Below are positions 12,201 to 22,811 of a stretch of DNA of 64,000 bases, in pieces. The notes beneath the pieces are model-generated. The model was not told the DNA's origin, made no database searches, and saw only the letters and a list, made by a program, of their open reading frames with translations. The stretch is taken from contig OY987248.1 of assembly GCA_963920765.1 (NCBI GenBank), positions 18,262,539 through 18,326,538 of the forward strand, read 5' to 3'. Origin of the DNA: Ulota crispa (taxonomy: Eukaryota; Streptophyta; Bryopsida; Orthotrichales; Orthotrichaceae). Position 1 is the first letter of the stretch; every line of letters begins with the position of its first letter. The position numbers and the translations under genes were made by a program.

Positions 12201-15200
12201 GGTCGCCAAGTCCTACTGGCTCCACTAGCGTCACCGTGGCCGTCACCAACCTCACGCCCAAGCTGGCCTCTCGTCTTCCTCTCAAACACGCCTTGAGAGC
12301 GTAGATCTGCGACGGGTCCTCCGTTTGGAGGACAATGCCATCAGTGCCCTTGCCAAGCGCCTCCACATAAAGCTGCGCTTCACGCGCGCTCTTCGCCACC
12401 GCAAACACTGACGAACTGCAACCCTGAAACGCCGTCACGATCCTCTCGGCAGCCGTCACCTGCACCACCACCCCTACCAAAATCAGACCAAATCTTCTCC
12501 AAAACAAACATATACTAAAAAAAGGAAAATTTCATGGGTAACCCTGAAGTTTGCAATATTTACATAGATACCCCTGCTTTTTCAGAAATTACACATATAG
12601 CCTTGGACTATAATTTTAGGCATTTATTCGTTGTGCTTCATGACCAATGTTGAAGAAGGGAATGAAAGGAAACAATAAAGAAGCAGTTTGTGCACAAAGG
12701 AAGAAGGGAAGTGGCATGCACAACAAAACAAACGCCTGAAAATTTTGGTGGTCCAAGAGTATTTGTGTAATTTCTGAAAACCCAGGGATATCTATGTAAA
12801 TATTGCAAACTTCAGGGTTACCTCTGAAATTTTCCCTACAAAAAACACACCGTTGCAGCTTTGGCTTGTTTCGTTCATTGTCTGATTCTTACAACCTTGG
12901 TTTGAGCAGCTCTGTGTAAACGACGACCTAGCAATCAGCATATGTAACCTTGTGCATAAATTTCATCTCCAGCTTGCAAAAATATTGGTTTACTGGGTCT
13001 CAAGCACAAGGGAGGCTAATTCCAGTACCTGTGAGTCAAGACCATTCACGATGACTACTTCGACGCGGCCCATGAGATTGTCCAGAGGCTCGCCAGAAGA
13101 GCAATTGCAAAGCGCTGCCACGTGCCGGTTCTGAGCGTTCACGAACTGGTCGCCCTCGAGGAACACGGGTCTAATGCTTGCAACCACTGCCACACAACGA
13201 AATTTTGGCATCAAAATGACGTACTGAGCTTGCACCTCACAAAAGGAAGCAAGTTAGAGCAGTAAAACAGAAGGATGGCGACACATCAAAAAGGGTTCCA
13301 GGGGCGTACTGGTCCAGTCGTCAGCCAAGTCTTTGGTGTCAGGAGTGAAGATGAAGGTAGCCCAGCCGGTTTCAAGCGCCGAAATCATGACGTCCTTACT
13401 ACTGGTCCACACCCACACGGATTTCAAAGCTTTCTCCCGAACGCCAATCCTGCCACTGGCCACTCGGTCAGCCGAGACGGCAGAGATGGACCTGGAGAAG
13501 AAGGCGTTCGTCCTGTTGGGCAAGAGATCGCGGGACACAGGCAAGCTGCCGCTGTGGTGCAAGCTCAAGGTCAGGTCGTGGTCGTGGTCATGGTCGTCAG
13601 GGCGTGCCGCTTTGGGCCACGATTCCTGCTGATGATGCGCGACGGGTCGCTTGCGGGAGACCTCGAACGCGGGCTCGGACGCGGGCGGTGGTGCCATGTC
13701 CGGGGTGAGGGAGAAGAGCTCGTCGCAGGAGGAGCGCCCGCGCGAGGTTCCAGATGAGGAGGAGGCCATGGAGTCCTGCTTCCATAGCTGGTGCGGCAGA
13801 AACTCGTGCGTCTCTTGGGTGTAGGTGGTGGAGGAGAGGGACGACCCCCCTCGGAGGGAGGAGTTGAAGGAGGATTGGTTGGACAGAATGGCGTGCGCGG
13901 TGGCGTATTGCATTGGAGTGAAGCTCGTGGATCGGAAACTGGACACGGCCGAGGGCACCACGGGCATCACTGCTGGCTTGCTGATGGCGAACGAGCGCAC
14001 CATGTCCACTCCTCCCGAGTTTCGCACTCGCGTCACAAAGCACGTTAGGTTGTCGATGAAGTACTTCCTGTCTTTCTTCATATTCCTGTAGAGAACTCCG
14101 CAACATCCACAGACTCAAAGATCTGGAAACATGCTTTTTTTTATTTGCAAACCTTAGAGCATCCGCATCCTTGCACGCAAGCTGGAGCTCTAAAAAGGAG
14201 GTGTCCAGGGTGCATCCACAATCACAACAATCACAGGCTTGCTCAAGTCTCCAATGCCCCACCCTTGCACTCGACCAAGTACAAGCAAGCAACTGTGTAT
14301 TACAGAGGATAGGAATGTCAAGCTTCAATTGTGGGCCTCTTGTGTCGTCAACCAATCAACAAGTTTCCATTGTCCTAGATTTGGGTGCCCTAACAATTCA
14401 TCAAAGCATTTTAGTGTTCAAGCTACAATTGAGCATGCAACTTGGAGCTCTCAAAAGCAAGTGTCCAAGGTGCATCCACAATCACAAGCTTGCTCAAATC
14501 TCCAATGCCCCACCCTTGCACTCAACCAAGTACAAGGAAGCACTAAACGTGCATCCCATAAGAGGACAATGTTGAGCTTCAATTATGGGTCTCTTATGTC
14601 AACCAACCAATCAACAAGTCTCCATTGTCCTAAATTTGGGCGCGCTTACATTCATCAAACCCTTAACCCTGAATGTTTCAGTGTTCAAACTACAATTGAG
14701 CAAGCCCTTGCTAGCATAAAATAGTTGCACTAAGGCGCGCCAAGCAGAGCAGGCCCGCCACATGCTATTGAGGGCCTGATTAGCATACCAGGGCGCGGAT
14801 GCTCTTAAGAGCGCCGTGTTTTAACCCGTCCGCGGAAAGAGTTGCACCATTTACCTGTCTAAGATGACGTGATAGGCACCATGTTTCTTCGCCTCTTCCA
14901 CGGCGATCATCTTCGGGTGAAGGCCCGGTTTCACCTCCACTGTCAACGTCACTCCGGCCTTCTCACAACACCGGGCCAGATCCTCGATGCTGGCCAGCAT
15001 GTGCTGCTTCGTGATGAGCTCGTTTTCTAAGATTTTGCGGTTAGCTCCCAGCCAAGAATTCTCATCCAAACGGCACTTATACCCCACTGCACCGACAACA
15101 ACCATTCCGAAACTGTCACCCACCATACCCCCCAACAGTCCCGAAAATCACAAACCCCCTATCACGAAACCTCAGCCATCCAAGGCTTGCGAGAGAGGTC

Positions 15201-15609
15201 GACGACAACAAACACCAAGTACACCGACAAAAGAACCACCACCATGGCCTAGTTTGAATTCCGATTGCACGCACTCTCCAAGTACCAAATTCACTAGTTT
15301 CTAGAAATCTCTCTTGATTACAGCAACCTGGTGAAAGGGTAGAGTGGCTGCTGCAAGTGCACCTACGAGGCGGGGAAGTTTTTTTTTGAACTTACTAGGA
15401 TTGAGCACGTGCGAGAGAACGCCCACGAGACGAAGCGCATCGCCTTTGCGCGCTACATGGCCGAGCGCCCAATTCAAAGCATGCGTGCAGATATCCTTGT
15501 TCACATCCAACACGACCAGCACCACGCCCTGCACCGCCATCGCTTCGGGATGCAATCGTAGTCCCGTGCTGTCGACATCCTCCATCCACACATCCGACGA
15601 CCCGGCCAT
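9244..15609 (-). CDS. USP domain fused to class II 3-dehydroquinate synthase
   Basis: Eight exons, in order of transcription: 15396-15609, 14855-15086, 13310-14085, 13029-13186, 12151-12459, 11550-11639, 10286-10523 and 9244-9368. They join into 713 codons plus TAG; all junctions are GT-AG and keep frame. The ATG at 15609 has an in-frame TGA upstream. Residues about 25-182 form a universal stress protein fold of the plant type (VVLVVLDVNKDICTHALNWA, then HVLNPMGYKCRLDENSW, then HVILDRNMKKDRKYFID). Residues 177-368 are a low-complexity linker. Residues about 369-713 match plant 3-dehydroquinate synthase homologues (Arabidopsis At3g28760 type) and archaeal AroB': SVWVWTSSKDVM, GDRVCVDLCNLLHPGEGLL, VGSFARALFLVHSE, SRPFRINAGPVHAYV, LQNCDSVCLVSPAG, and the end IEWQRRAVEK. 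Archaeal members make dehydroquinate for the shikimate pathway by oxidative deamination; the plant role is unsettled. Exon 3 holds the end of the USP domain and the start of the synthase in one frame. The normally conserved stretch after HSE (usually like CLESNYIA) reads WSAIDQTS here. Confidence 0.9.
10668..11024. mobile_element. GCTATTTTGTGAGC-ended element in an intron, copy 2
   Basis: Lies in intron 6 (10524-11549) of the USP-DHQS gene. The left end GACGCTATTTTGTGAGCATA is followed by a partial repeat of the same end (AACACTATTTTATGAGCG near 10779), so the left arm is duplicated. The right end is TGCTCACTGTAGCATTCCC. Relatives lie at 2567-2806 and 32166-32410. Confidence 0.6.
12523..12834. 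mobile_element. 310-bp foldback element in intron 4 of USP-DHQS
   Basis: Left arm: GGAAAATTTCATGGGTAACC, then TGAAGTTTGCAATATTTACA. The right arm is the inverted copy, ending TTTCAGAGG-type sequence read in reverse. Each arm is about 75 bp. The middle is unique. Lies wholly inside intron 12460-13028. Confidence 0.7.
14155..14802. mobile_element. Harbinger-like element with internal tandem duplication
   Basis: The ends are GAGCATCCGC and GCGGATGCTC, each flanked by TTA, giving the 3-bp TTA target duplication typical of PIF/Harbinger. The interior holds two direct copies of a unit of about 259 bp (from about 14182 and 14441), each with GTGCATCCACAATCACAA, CCAATGCCCCACCCTTGCAC and CAACAAGT(T/C)TCCATTGTCC. 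It occupies most of intron 2 (14086-14854) of the USP-DHQS gene. Confidence 0.7.
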
Positions 15610-16300
15610 TGTCTCTACCCTCGCGCGCTCTCACCCCTGCAAATCCCGACTCTATCTCTAATCCCCATTCTCATCTAACACCCACGGCGACATCTTCGCT
15701 GCCCTTGCCACGCATGCACACCAGCGGCGATTCGGAGCAGCATGGATAGCAATCTCAAAAACACCGGCTCGCTCAGGTCATTGGACAGTTATCACGAGCG
15801 AGTGAGCGAGCGAGCAAGAGAGAGAGACACACAGATACACAGACACACACACTGCGAGAGAGACGCGACAAGAGCGAGAAACCGGCGTTCGCGGGCGCGT
15901 GTGCCGGAAAAGTCTGAGGGGTGTGTTCCGCTGGCCATGCGGTCAAGACTGAAGCATCTTTGCGGTTCGACATGCGGCCAAGCAGGCGAACTTTCAGGTA
16001 TGGCAGGCGCTGAGTGCGCACACCAAACAGTCGAGCGAGATCTCTGGACACCATGAATATGCAATGCTTCCATCGTCTTCACTACTGCAAAATCACACCA
16101 TGATTGCTTTTGTCTACCATCTCCACTACCTTCTCTACCAATGCCGCAATCTCTTCAACTTCATCTCTCATTCTCTCCTACCCCATTGCAATGCTACAGT
16201 GAAAACCTTCCCCTTCCGACCCACGGCGAGGTCTCTCATACCAACGGGATAGACGGCGAACCAGTCGTTTAGTCAAAACCATGCGCTTTATTATAATTCT
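15610..16300 (-). promoter_or_regulatory. 5' flank and probable promoter of USP-DHQS
   Basis: GC-richer than the intergenic background, with a low-complexity GAGCGA/GAGAGA/CACACA tract at about 15790-15870 that is CT/GT-rich on the transcribed strand. Pyrimidine-rich leaders of this kind are common upstream of plant genes. No TATA box was assigned. The plus-strand open frame here is judged non-coding. Confidence 0.4.
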
Positions 16301-16785
16301 GCTAAACAGTAGCCACTATCCAAACCATGATCCAGATGCTTTGGTGGAAACGTTGCAGCAGTGAGGTGCCTAGAGATGGGGGCACTAGGCAATGTGTCAT
16401 ATAGATGTGGCTCCATAGTCCATAGTCCATGCCCTTTAAAAGGAAATTTTGGGTGTGGCTGTTTGCGCCGGCAAGTTGAGAGAGGAAAGTCTCCAACTTT
16501 TCCGTTCGTTTTTCTGCCAGAGGGCGGACTGAGCTTGCATCAAAGTATGGGACACATGTGGATGGCTGGATGACAGTGTGAGCATGTCGTCAAGGGTGAC
16601 ACGCTTGTCCTGCGCCAGAGCATGCAAAGTGAGGTGTTGGACAACAGAAGATGGGCTTCTGCTTGAAGTTTTTGTACTTGGAAGTTGGGGAACGCTCCAG
16701 TAGTTGTTGGAGTGCTTGCTATCCTCCTGACAAGACAAACTAATATTTTAAACTTGTGTAATCCTTTTTTGAGATTGCCGCGCAT
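16301..16785 (-). other. Possible coding relic, unidentified
   Basis: On the minus strand, two overlapping frames run with few stops: one contains LTLHALAQDKRVTLDDM and QSALWQKNERKSWRL, the other LSQLAGANSHTQNFLLKG. The composition is more gene-like than the surroundings, but I recognise no family, no clear splice sites and no long frame. It could be a decayed exon of a host gene or chance. Confidence 0.2.
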
Positions 16786-16840
16786 CTGTAACCGAAAAAG
16801 CTGGATGATTGTCCTTTGGGGTAACAGAGAGGTTAATCTC

Positions 16841-17564
16841 TTAACCCCTAAAGGACCAAGCCTCCTTTCCGGGGATAAATGGGATTTCAGGCACGTACCT
16901 ATTGTTAAACTATTTTGTGTGATTTTTTGAAATTTTTATGAAAAATGAGGAATTCAAAGATATGTGTGGGCATCTAATTTTTTCTTTATTCCGACATTTA
17001 TCGAAGAAGTTAAAAATAAATTTATGAAAATTTTAGTTCAGCGGGCAGCCCAAAAACTTTTTTAAAAATTGCATTTTTTAAAAATAAAATTTTGAGGTTA
17101 GTTCTTTAGACTTACATATATGTGGGAAGTTTTGAATCATTCAATTCTAATTGATGAGATGGAAGTTATGAGAAGTTTTAGTTTGCGCGTAGGCATTGTT
17201 TTGAGATTCTCCACACCTACCCGCAAACTAAAACTTTTCATGACTTCCATCTCATTAATTAGAATTGAATGATTCAAAGCTTCCCACATATACATAAGTC
17301 TAAAGAACTATCCTCAAAATTTTATTATTAAAAAATGCAATTTTTAAAGAAGTTTTTGGGATGCCCACCGAACTAAAATTTTCATAAATTCATTTTTAAA
17401 TTCTTCAACAAATATCGGAATGAGGTAAAAATTAGATGCCCACACATTTTTGAATTCCCCATCTTCCATAAAAATTTCAAAAAATTACACAAAATAATTT
17501 AACCATAAGTACATGCCCAAAATCCCGAAAGTCCCCGAGGGGACTTTGGTCCTTTACGGGTTAA
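16841..17564. mobile_element. TTAA foldback element, family E copy 1 (724 bp)
   Basis: Begins TTAACCCCTAAAGGACCA and ends GGTCCTTTACGGGTTAA. It is almost entirely one inverted repeat with arms of about 340 bp, meeting near 17203 (GTTTGCGCGTAGG / CCTACCCGCAAAC). The copy at 20350-21065 has the same design. Confidence 0.85.
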
Positions 17565-17826
17565 CTGCGTTGAAGCTGTATTATGACGTGCAATTAATAA
17601 GAAGAATCGTTTCATTGATATGTTTAGGAACTAAATGATGTACTCTCTGATCTACAGCTGGATTACCCATTGCAACAAATAAATACTGTATGAAAGCCGG
17701 TGTCGATACTTAGAACTTTGGAGAGAACTATGGGTTGGAGGATTGTACACTTGGCTGGCCAAAGAAGAAACCCAAGAAAGAGTTTTGATGCCCATATTAG
17801 TTATAAGTTACATAGGTTTATCTTTT

Positions 17827-18747
17827 TTAAACCCCATAAAGGCCTTTGACTATGTTTCATAAAAAAACACTCAAAAATAAGCTGTCTTCATAGCAAGGCA
17901 AAAAAAATGACAAATAAAATCTTGATGCAATTTATTGTAATATCTAATAATAGACCATGCTATAGTTATATAAAAAGACAAGAGATAATTTATGCACAGT
18001 GTGAAAGTATAAGGTTTGAAGTGAGAAATAGTGTTTTATGGGGGCATTCAAATTTTGGGCAACTCTAATTTAAGGAGATGTTTGCACCGGCAGATTTCAC
18101 TTTTTTATTTGTAATAGTTCTGATTGATTTTCATAATACAACTAGTCATATGCCTTAATAGTTTCATAACGTTTTGAATTTAGAAACATGTACTAAAAAT
18201 ATAAAGGACAAAATTAGCTTCAAGAATATTATCATGTAAAGCTGATTTTTCAACAATTTTTAGCTTTCACATACAATAATCATTTCAAAATGTGAACAAT
18301 GGAGTTTTAGATTTTAGCTAGTTTCAAACAATGAGAAAAAAAAGGGCTTAAAATAGTGGCTTTGACAAGCTTGATCATAGGGCCACTTCCAACAAAAGTG
18401 AAGTAAAGAGCAAAAAGTAAAAACATTTGCTTTCATGGAATGAGGTTGGGTCAGATTTGACAAGGAGATATTTTTGCCCCTTAATGTTTGGGCAAGATTC
18501 CAAAATTTTAGCTATGGTGTAAAAATTTAGCCCATGCTGCCTTTGAGCAAACAAAACTACATATTCCATCATAACTTTATTTTTGCAGAAAAAAGTGGCT
18601 TGTAAACAAAACGTGTTGGAAAGCTACTCCCAGGACATGCATCTTCTAAAACTTTCATGGGAATGTATTTATTATTCTACAAGTAGGAGTATGTCCAAAA
18701 TTGCTATGTTGGCAAATGAAAACATTGTTCAAGGCTTTAGGGGTCAA
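17827..18747. mobile_element. Degenerate TTAA element (about 920 bp)
   Basis: Begins TTAAACCCCATAAAGGCC and ends AGGCTTTAGGGGTCAA, so the terminal TTAA has decayed to TCAA at the right. It shares that tetramer with the next element at 18744. No coding frame recognised. Confidence 0.5.
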
Positions 18748-18880
18748 CCCCTAAACGTCCAAGGCCTTTCTAAGCTTCTTGGTATTTCTATAAAATGGAA
18801 TAATCAATCAACTTTCTATAAACTTCATCAATTTCTTTAGAATTGTAACCGTACAAATTTAAACTAACATCTAAGAGATT

Positions 18881-19116
18881 GTAGTAGAACTCTAAACTAA
18901 TATGGTTGGGATTCCAAGAACTAGATTAGTTTAAGTAAGTTATTAGTTAATTTTGTGGAAGTGTAAATGAAGTAACCTTGAAGTTAGTGCCGGGATAACA
19001 TTACAGATAGCTTGGTTTTCTTATATTATGGCCTTGACATTCAAACTTGTATTATACATTAGTTTATAGAGCATATTAGTTTAGAGAGGTATTAGTTTAG
19101 GGAGGTTCTACTATAC
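18881..19116. mobile_element. TA-flanked short element in family A copy 2
   Basis: Left end GTAGTAGAACTCTAAACTAA; right end TTAGGGAGGTTCTACTATAC. They are inverted relatives (TAGTAGAAC...CTAAACTAATA) and flanked by TA-rich sequence. Similar ends are known from plant mariner-type miniature elements, so that class is likely. Confidence 0.55.
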
Positions 19117-19124
19117 AATAGCCT

Positions 19125-20272
19125 AAAGAAAGAGTACATAAATCCCTCTTATGGGATTCAAAGAAGTTTGTACAATCAGGTACAGTAATCTTCCGAATTT
19201 TCTCGCAGTGAAATTTCAGCCAACTTTAGGACCTTCCAAAGGCCATAACTTCCTCAAAAAATGTCTGTTTTTGAAACCAAAAATTGTGTTGGAATACTAC
19301 TGACGGGTTCTACATGATTTGATTAAAAAAAAATCTGAAATTTTATAAATGATAAAAAATTTGGGCTACTTCCTATATAGTATACTTCCACCTCTTGCCA
19401 AAATCAGCGCTTGAATTTGATTGAGCTACGTCACTAGCAACGGCCGAAGAACAAGCAAGAAATGATATACATCATTCAAAGGGTATGGGATGAGGTATCC
19501 ATGGAGCAACTAAAAACTCTTATTACAAGTATGCCCAATCAATTTAAGTGGTGATTTCTGCAAGAGGTGGAAGTACTAGATTGTAAACACAATATAGGAA
19601 GTAGCCAAACTTTTTTCATCATTTGTAAAAAAAAATTTAATCAAATCATGTAGTACTCTTCTGTGTGATTCCAATGCAATTTGCAGTTTCAAAATTAAAC
19701 AATTTTTGAAGAAGATATGGCTTTTTAAAGTTGCTGAACTATTGACTGAAATTTCAATGCAAAAAAATTTGTAAGATTACTGCACCCAATTGTACTATAA
19801 ATAAATTAGTTTTTGGCAAAAGAAACATATCATCAAGTTTAAAGGTATAAACTTAATCACATGCTTGAGTCAAATAACAAAAACTAATTTTCATAAAGAA
19901 ATATATATTTTACTAAATTTGGTCATGATCACCCTAATGTTAAAATCTCTATAGAAGGAATTTTGAAACTTTTTGGAAACATTAGATTGAAAGAAAGATG
20001 TGCATATGGATGTTTCTTACATATCATGGAATCAAATCTCAAAAATTCATCACCATTATTTATTAATCAACTTTCTTGTAAAACTATGATTTTGACACAA
20101 AACAATTTACCAAAAATAGAATGTTGGTTCTTAGTAACAGAATTTTGGTATGCTTGATCATGATTGCATGAGGATCACGTGCAAAAAATCTGAGGATAAA
20201 ATACCAATTATATTCTTTGTTATACCAACTTTTTTAAATGCCATGAGAGGGGCTTATGTACTCTTTCTTTTG
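19125..20272. mobile_element. About 1.15-kb inverted-repeat element with nested foldback
   Basis: Left end AAAGAAAGAGTACATAAATC, right end inverted GCTTATGTACTCTTTCTTTT. The ends agree over about 32 bp. A foldback at 19168-19798 lies within it. No recognisable transposase. It adjoins the short element at 18881-19116 inside family A copy 2. Confidence 0.6.
19168..19798. repeat. 630-bp foldback repeat
   Basis: The outer arms TTGTACAATCAGGTACAGTA and TACTGCACCCAATTGTACTA are inverted copies, and similarity continues inward to CTACTTCCTATATAGTATAC against ATATAGGAAGTAGCC. Arms of about 230 bp surround a unique centre holding CCACCTCTTGCC and GGCAAGAGGTGG-type pairs. Confidence 0.65.
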
Positions 20273-20349
20273 GGCATTGTACATGGAAAAAGAAAACATA
20301 ACAATACTTCTTCTAGTTTGAATGATTATAATGTTTGAACATGAGGGTG

Positions 20350-21065
20350 TTAACCCCTAAAGGACCGTTGGCCCTTCTAGGGGACAAATGGGATTTTGGG
20401 CATGTACTTACAACTAAACTACTTTCTCTGATTTTTTGAAACTTTTATGGAATATGGAGGATTCAAATATCTGCATGAGCATCTAATTTTTTCTTCATTC
20501 CAACATTTATTGAAGAAGTAAAAAATAAAAGTTTGAAACGAAGGAGAATAGGCAACCCAAAAACTTCTTGAAAATTTGCCTTTTTTTTAATACAAGTTTG
20601 AATTTGATTCTTGAGACTTATATATACGTGAGGAGTTTTGAATTTTGATTGATGAGACAAAAATTATGAGAAGTTTTAGTTTGCAGATAGGTGTGATTTC
20701 TCTCAAAATCACACCTATCTGCAAACTAAAACTTCTCATAACTTTCACCTTATTAATTGAAATTGAATGATTCAAAGCTTCTAATGTATACATAAATCTA
20801 AACAACCAATTTCAAATTTTCATTTTTAAAAAAAGGCAATTTTGAAGGAGTTTTTAGGCTGCTTTTCCTCCTTCGTTTTCCAAAAATAATTTTTGACTTC
20901 TTCAAATTATGTCAGAATGAAGAAAAAATTAGATGCTCATGTAGATCTTTTAATCTCCCATATTTCATGAAAGTTTCAAAAAATTACACAAAGTGTTTTA
21001 GTTGTAAGTACATGCCCAAAATCCCATTTGTCCCCTAGAAGGGCCAACGGTCCTTTAGGGATTAA
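20350..21065. mobile_element. TTAA foldback element, family E copy 2 (716 bp), nested
   Basis: Begins TTAACCCCTAAAGGACCG and ends GGTCCTTTAGGGATTAA. The arms are about 345 bp and meet near 20705 (ATCACACCTATCTGCAAAC). It is inserted at a TTAA inside family A copy 2. The uninterrupted copies at 1878-2532 and 55683-56336 have one TTAA/TTTAA at the same place, so the target site was duplicated. Confidence 0.9.
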
Positions 21066-21498
21066 CTAAAAAGTTGACTTGAAGTCTTCCAATCCTTATT
21101 TCACACATCAAATCTAAAAAGTTGGTCACCAAAAAAATATGAGGTGTCAAATCATTACAAGCTTAACTTTAATCCATATATAGCTTTCAAAATATACTTC
21201 CATATATATCTTAAATGAGTTTCTAATGTGGTTTTTTCTCCAAGCTCTAGAGTATTTGAGACTAGTTTTCAAGATTTTCCAACACTAGAGAACTCAAGAT
21301 TGCAGTGACACCATTGTACAAAATCTTGAATAGAAAGATCATCAACATTCATTTTCAAAATCAGATTTTTGATGTTGAAAATCGACTTGAAAACAAACTT
21401 GTATTAAAAAAATGTAATGGAAATATTGATTTGATAAGTTTTTATTCATCTTCAAAGTTTTGTAAACATTCAAATTGGGTACCTTGGACATTTAGGGG

Positions 21499-21739
21499 TT
21501 AACCCTTGAACGATCGAGCAGCCCTTTGCAACCAGTACTATACAATGTATTTTTCTTGTATTTGGAGTGCATCCACACCTTTGTTACATTTGAGATCAAC
21601 AAAGAAGTTAGAATATAAATCAATGTTGTTCTAGTGAGGTAGTCAAGATCCCAAATTAAAACTTTTTGTTGGTAGCAAATGTCAATTATACAATAGTGTA
21701 CATAGTATGTATTATAGTAGCTTGGTCCTTTAAGGTTAA
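21499..21739 (+). mobile_element. TTAA element, family I copy 1 (241 bp)
   Basis: Begins TTAACCCTTGAACGATC, sharing its TTAA with the end of the family A element, and ends GGTCCTTTAAGGTTAA. The interior (TTTGAGATCAACAAAGAAGT, TTGGTAGCAAATG) is repeated at 41109-41364. Confidence 0.7.
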
Positions 21740-22811
21740 AAGGAGCATGCTTCGCAAACCACGCACTTTCATAGCTTTTATTTATCATTTTAAAATACGT
21801 TTGAGCTTGGAAGGACTTATATTGAGTATCATGGAAAGGATGAAAACACCTTGCAAGTTAGAAAATATCTTTTAGGGAATTGCTAAAGTCATACCCAAAA
21901 TTGCTAAAGCCACATCCCAAGATATGGTTTAAACATGAAGTTTGAGAATTTAATGTTGACTTTTTTAATTTGGATTTAAAGATTTGTTTCACCTCTATCA
22001 TTCTAATGTTATATTCAAAAAAATTGGAGGCTTTTGAAATTGAAACTAAAAGTATAGGACTTTTGCATTGCTTAAAGCAAAAATACCTTAAAAAAAATAG
22101 CAATGGTGCAATTTAAGTGCAAAAAAAAATTGTGTTTATTTTTCTTTCTTTCAAGGAGGTAGTAATGCCATGATTGAATGAATCATGGACCACTTAACTA
22201 AAATAAAAATAGCATTAAATTCTCAATATGTATTCTCACAAGGGTGTAGCCTTAGCAATTTTGGGTCTGATTTTAGCAATTTCCTATTTCTATCATGGTT
22301 TCTCTTATTAACTTAATACCAAATTTGAAATACTATACTTGATAAACATTTCCAGCCACTTTCAACCACTTTCTTCACGAACTTCTCCATTTGAGGTTGA
22401 TCCCCAATCACAGAAACCAACAAGTTTTGAATAATGAATGAATGTAAACAAGTCCATGCAGAAGAAAATTACAACCATTTTCAACCACATGTACCTTATT
22501 GGATTCCTCGCTTGCTACTTTTTTTAACAATTGTAGAATGTGAACCCCCAAAACTTTGTTTGAAAAGCCGTCATTTTATTTTCTCTTACAATAGCATTTT
22601 CAAATACTAGACTAGAGCAATTTTTGCTCCTAAAGGAAATAATAGCAACATGGATTGGCCATAACATGAAACTTTTATGAGGCTAACTTTCCGCACTCTT
22701 ACCTCAATTTGGTATGGACTACCTAAACACTACAAAAATTGGATGGAAATTGGAAAAATTCACCAAACACCTTGTAAAAAAACAACATAGACATCAAAAT
22801 TTGGATAAAAA
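21740..22811. other. AT-rich intergenic DNA
   Basis: No gene, RNA gene or clear repeat end recognised. Confidence 0.5.

Larger units (their letters stand above)
18744..21502 (-). mobile_element. TTAA element, family A copy 2, split by insertions
   Basis: The outer ends are TCAACCCCTAAACGTCC (18744) and GGACATTTAGGGGTTAA (21502). After the inserted blocks (18881 to about 20275 and 20350-21065) are set aside, the remaining segments parallel family A copy 1 in reverse, for example TTGAACATGAGGGTGTTAA (20335-20353). Confidence 0.8.

Noticed and set aside
13740-13840. LxLxL (LTLSL) motif in the USP-DHQS linker, like a plant EAR repression motif
   Set aside because: The linker is low-complexity (DHDHDHD, Ser runs) and the protein has no DNA-binding domain; a five-residue match is expected by chance.
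13275-14355. Long frames antisense to or out of frame with exon 3 of USP-DHQS (160-252 codons)
   Set aside because: They are shadows of the GC-rich exon; only the 13310-14085 minus-strand frame joins to neighbouring exons and resembles known families.
15742-16056. Plus-strand open frame of 104 codons (MDSNLKNTGSLRSLDSYHER...)
   Set aside because: It runs through GAGCGA/GAGAGA/CACACA low-complexity DNA just upstream of the minus-strand USP-DHQS start; no family resemblance. Better explained as promoter or leader.
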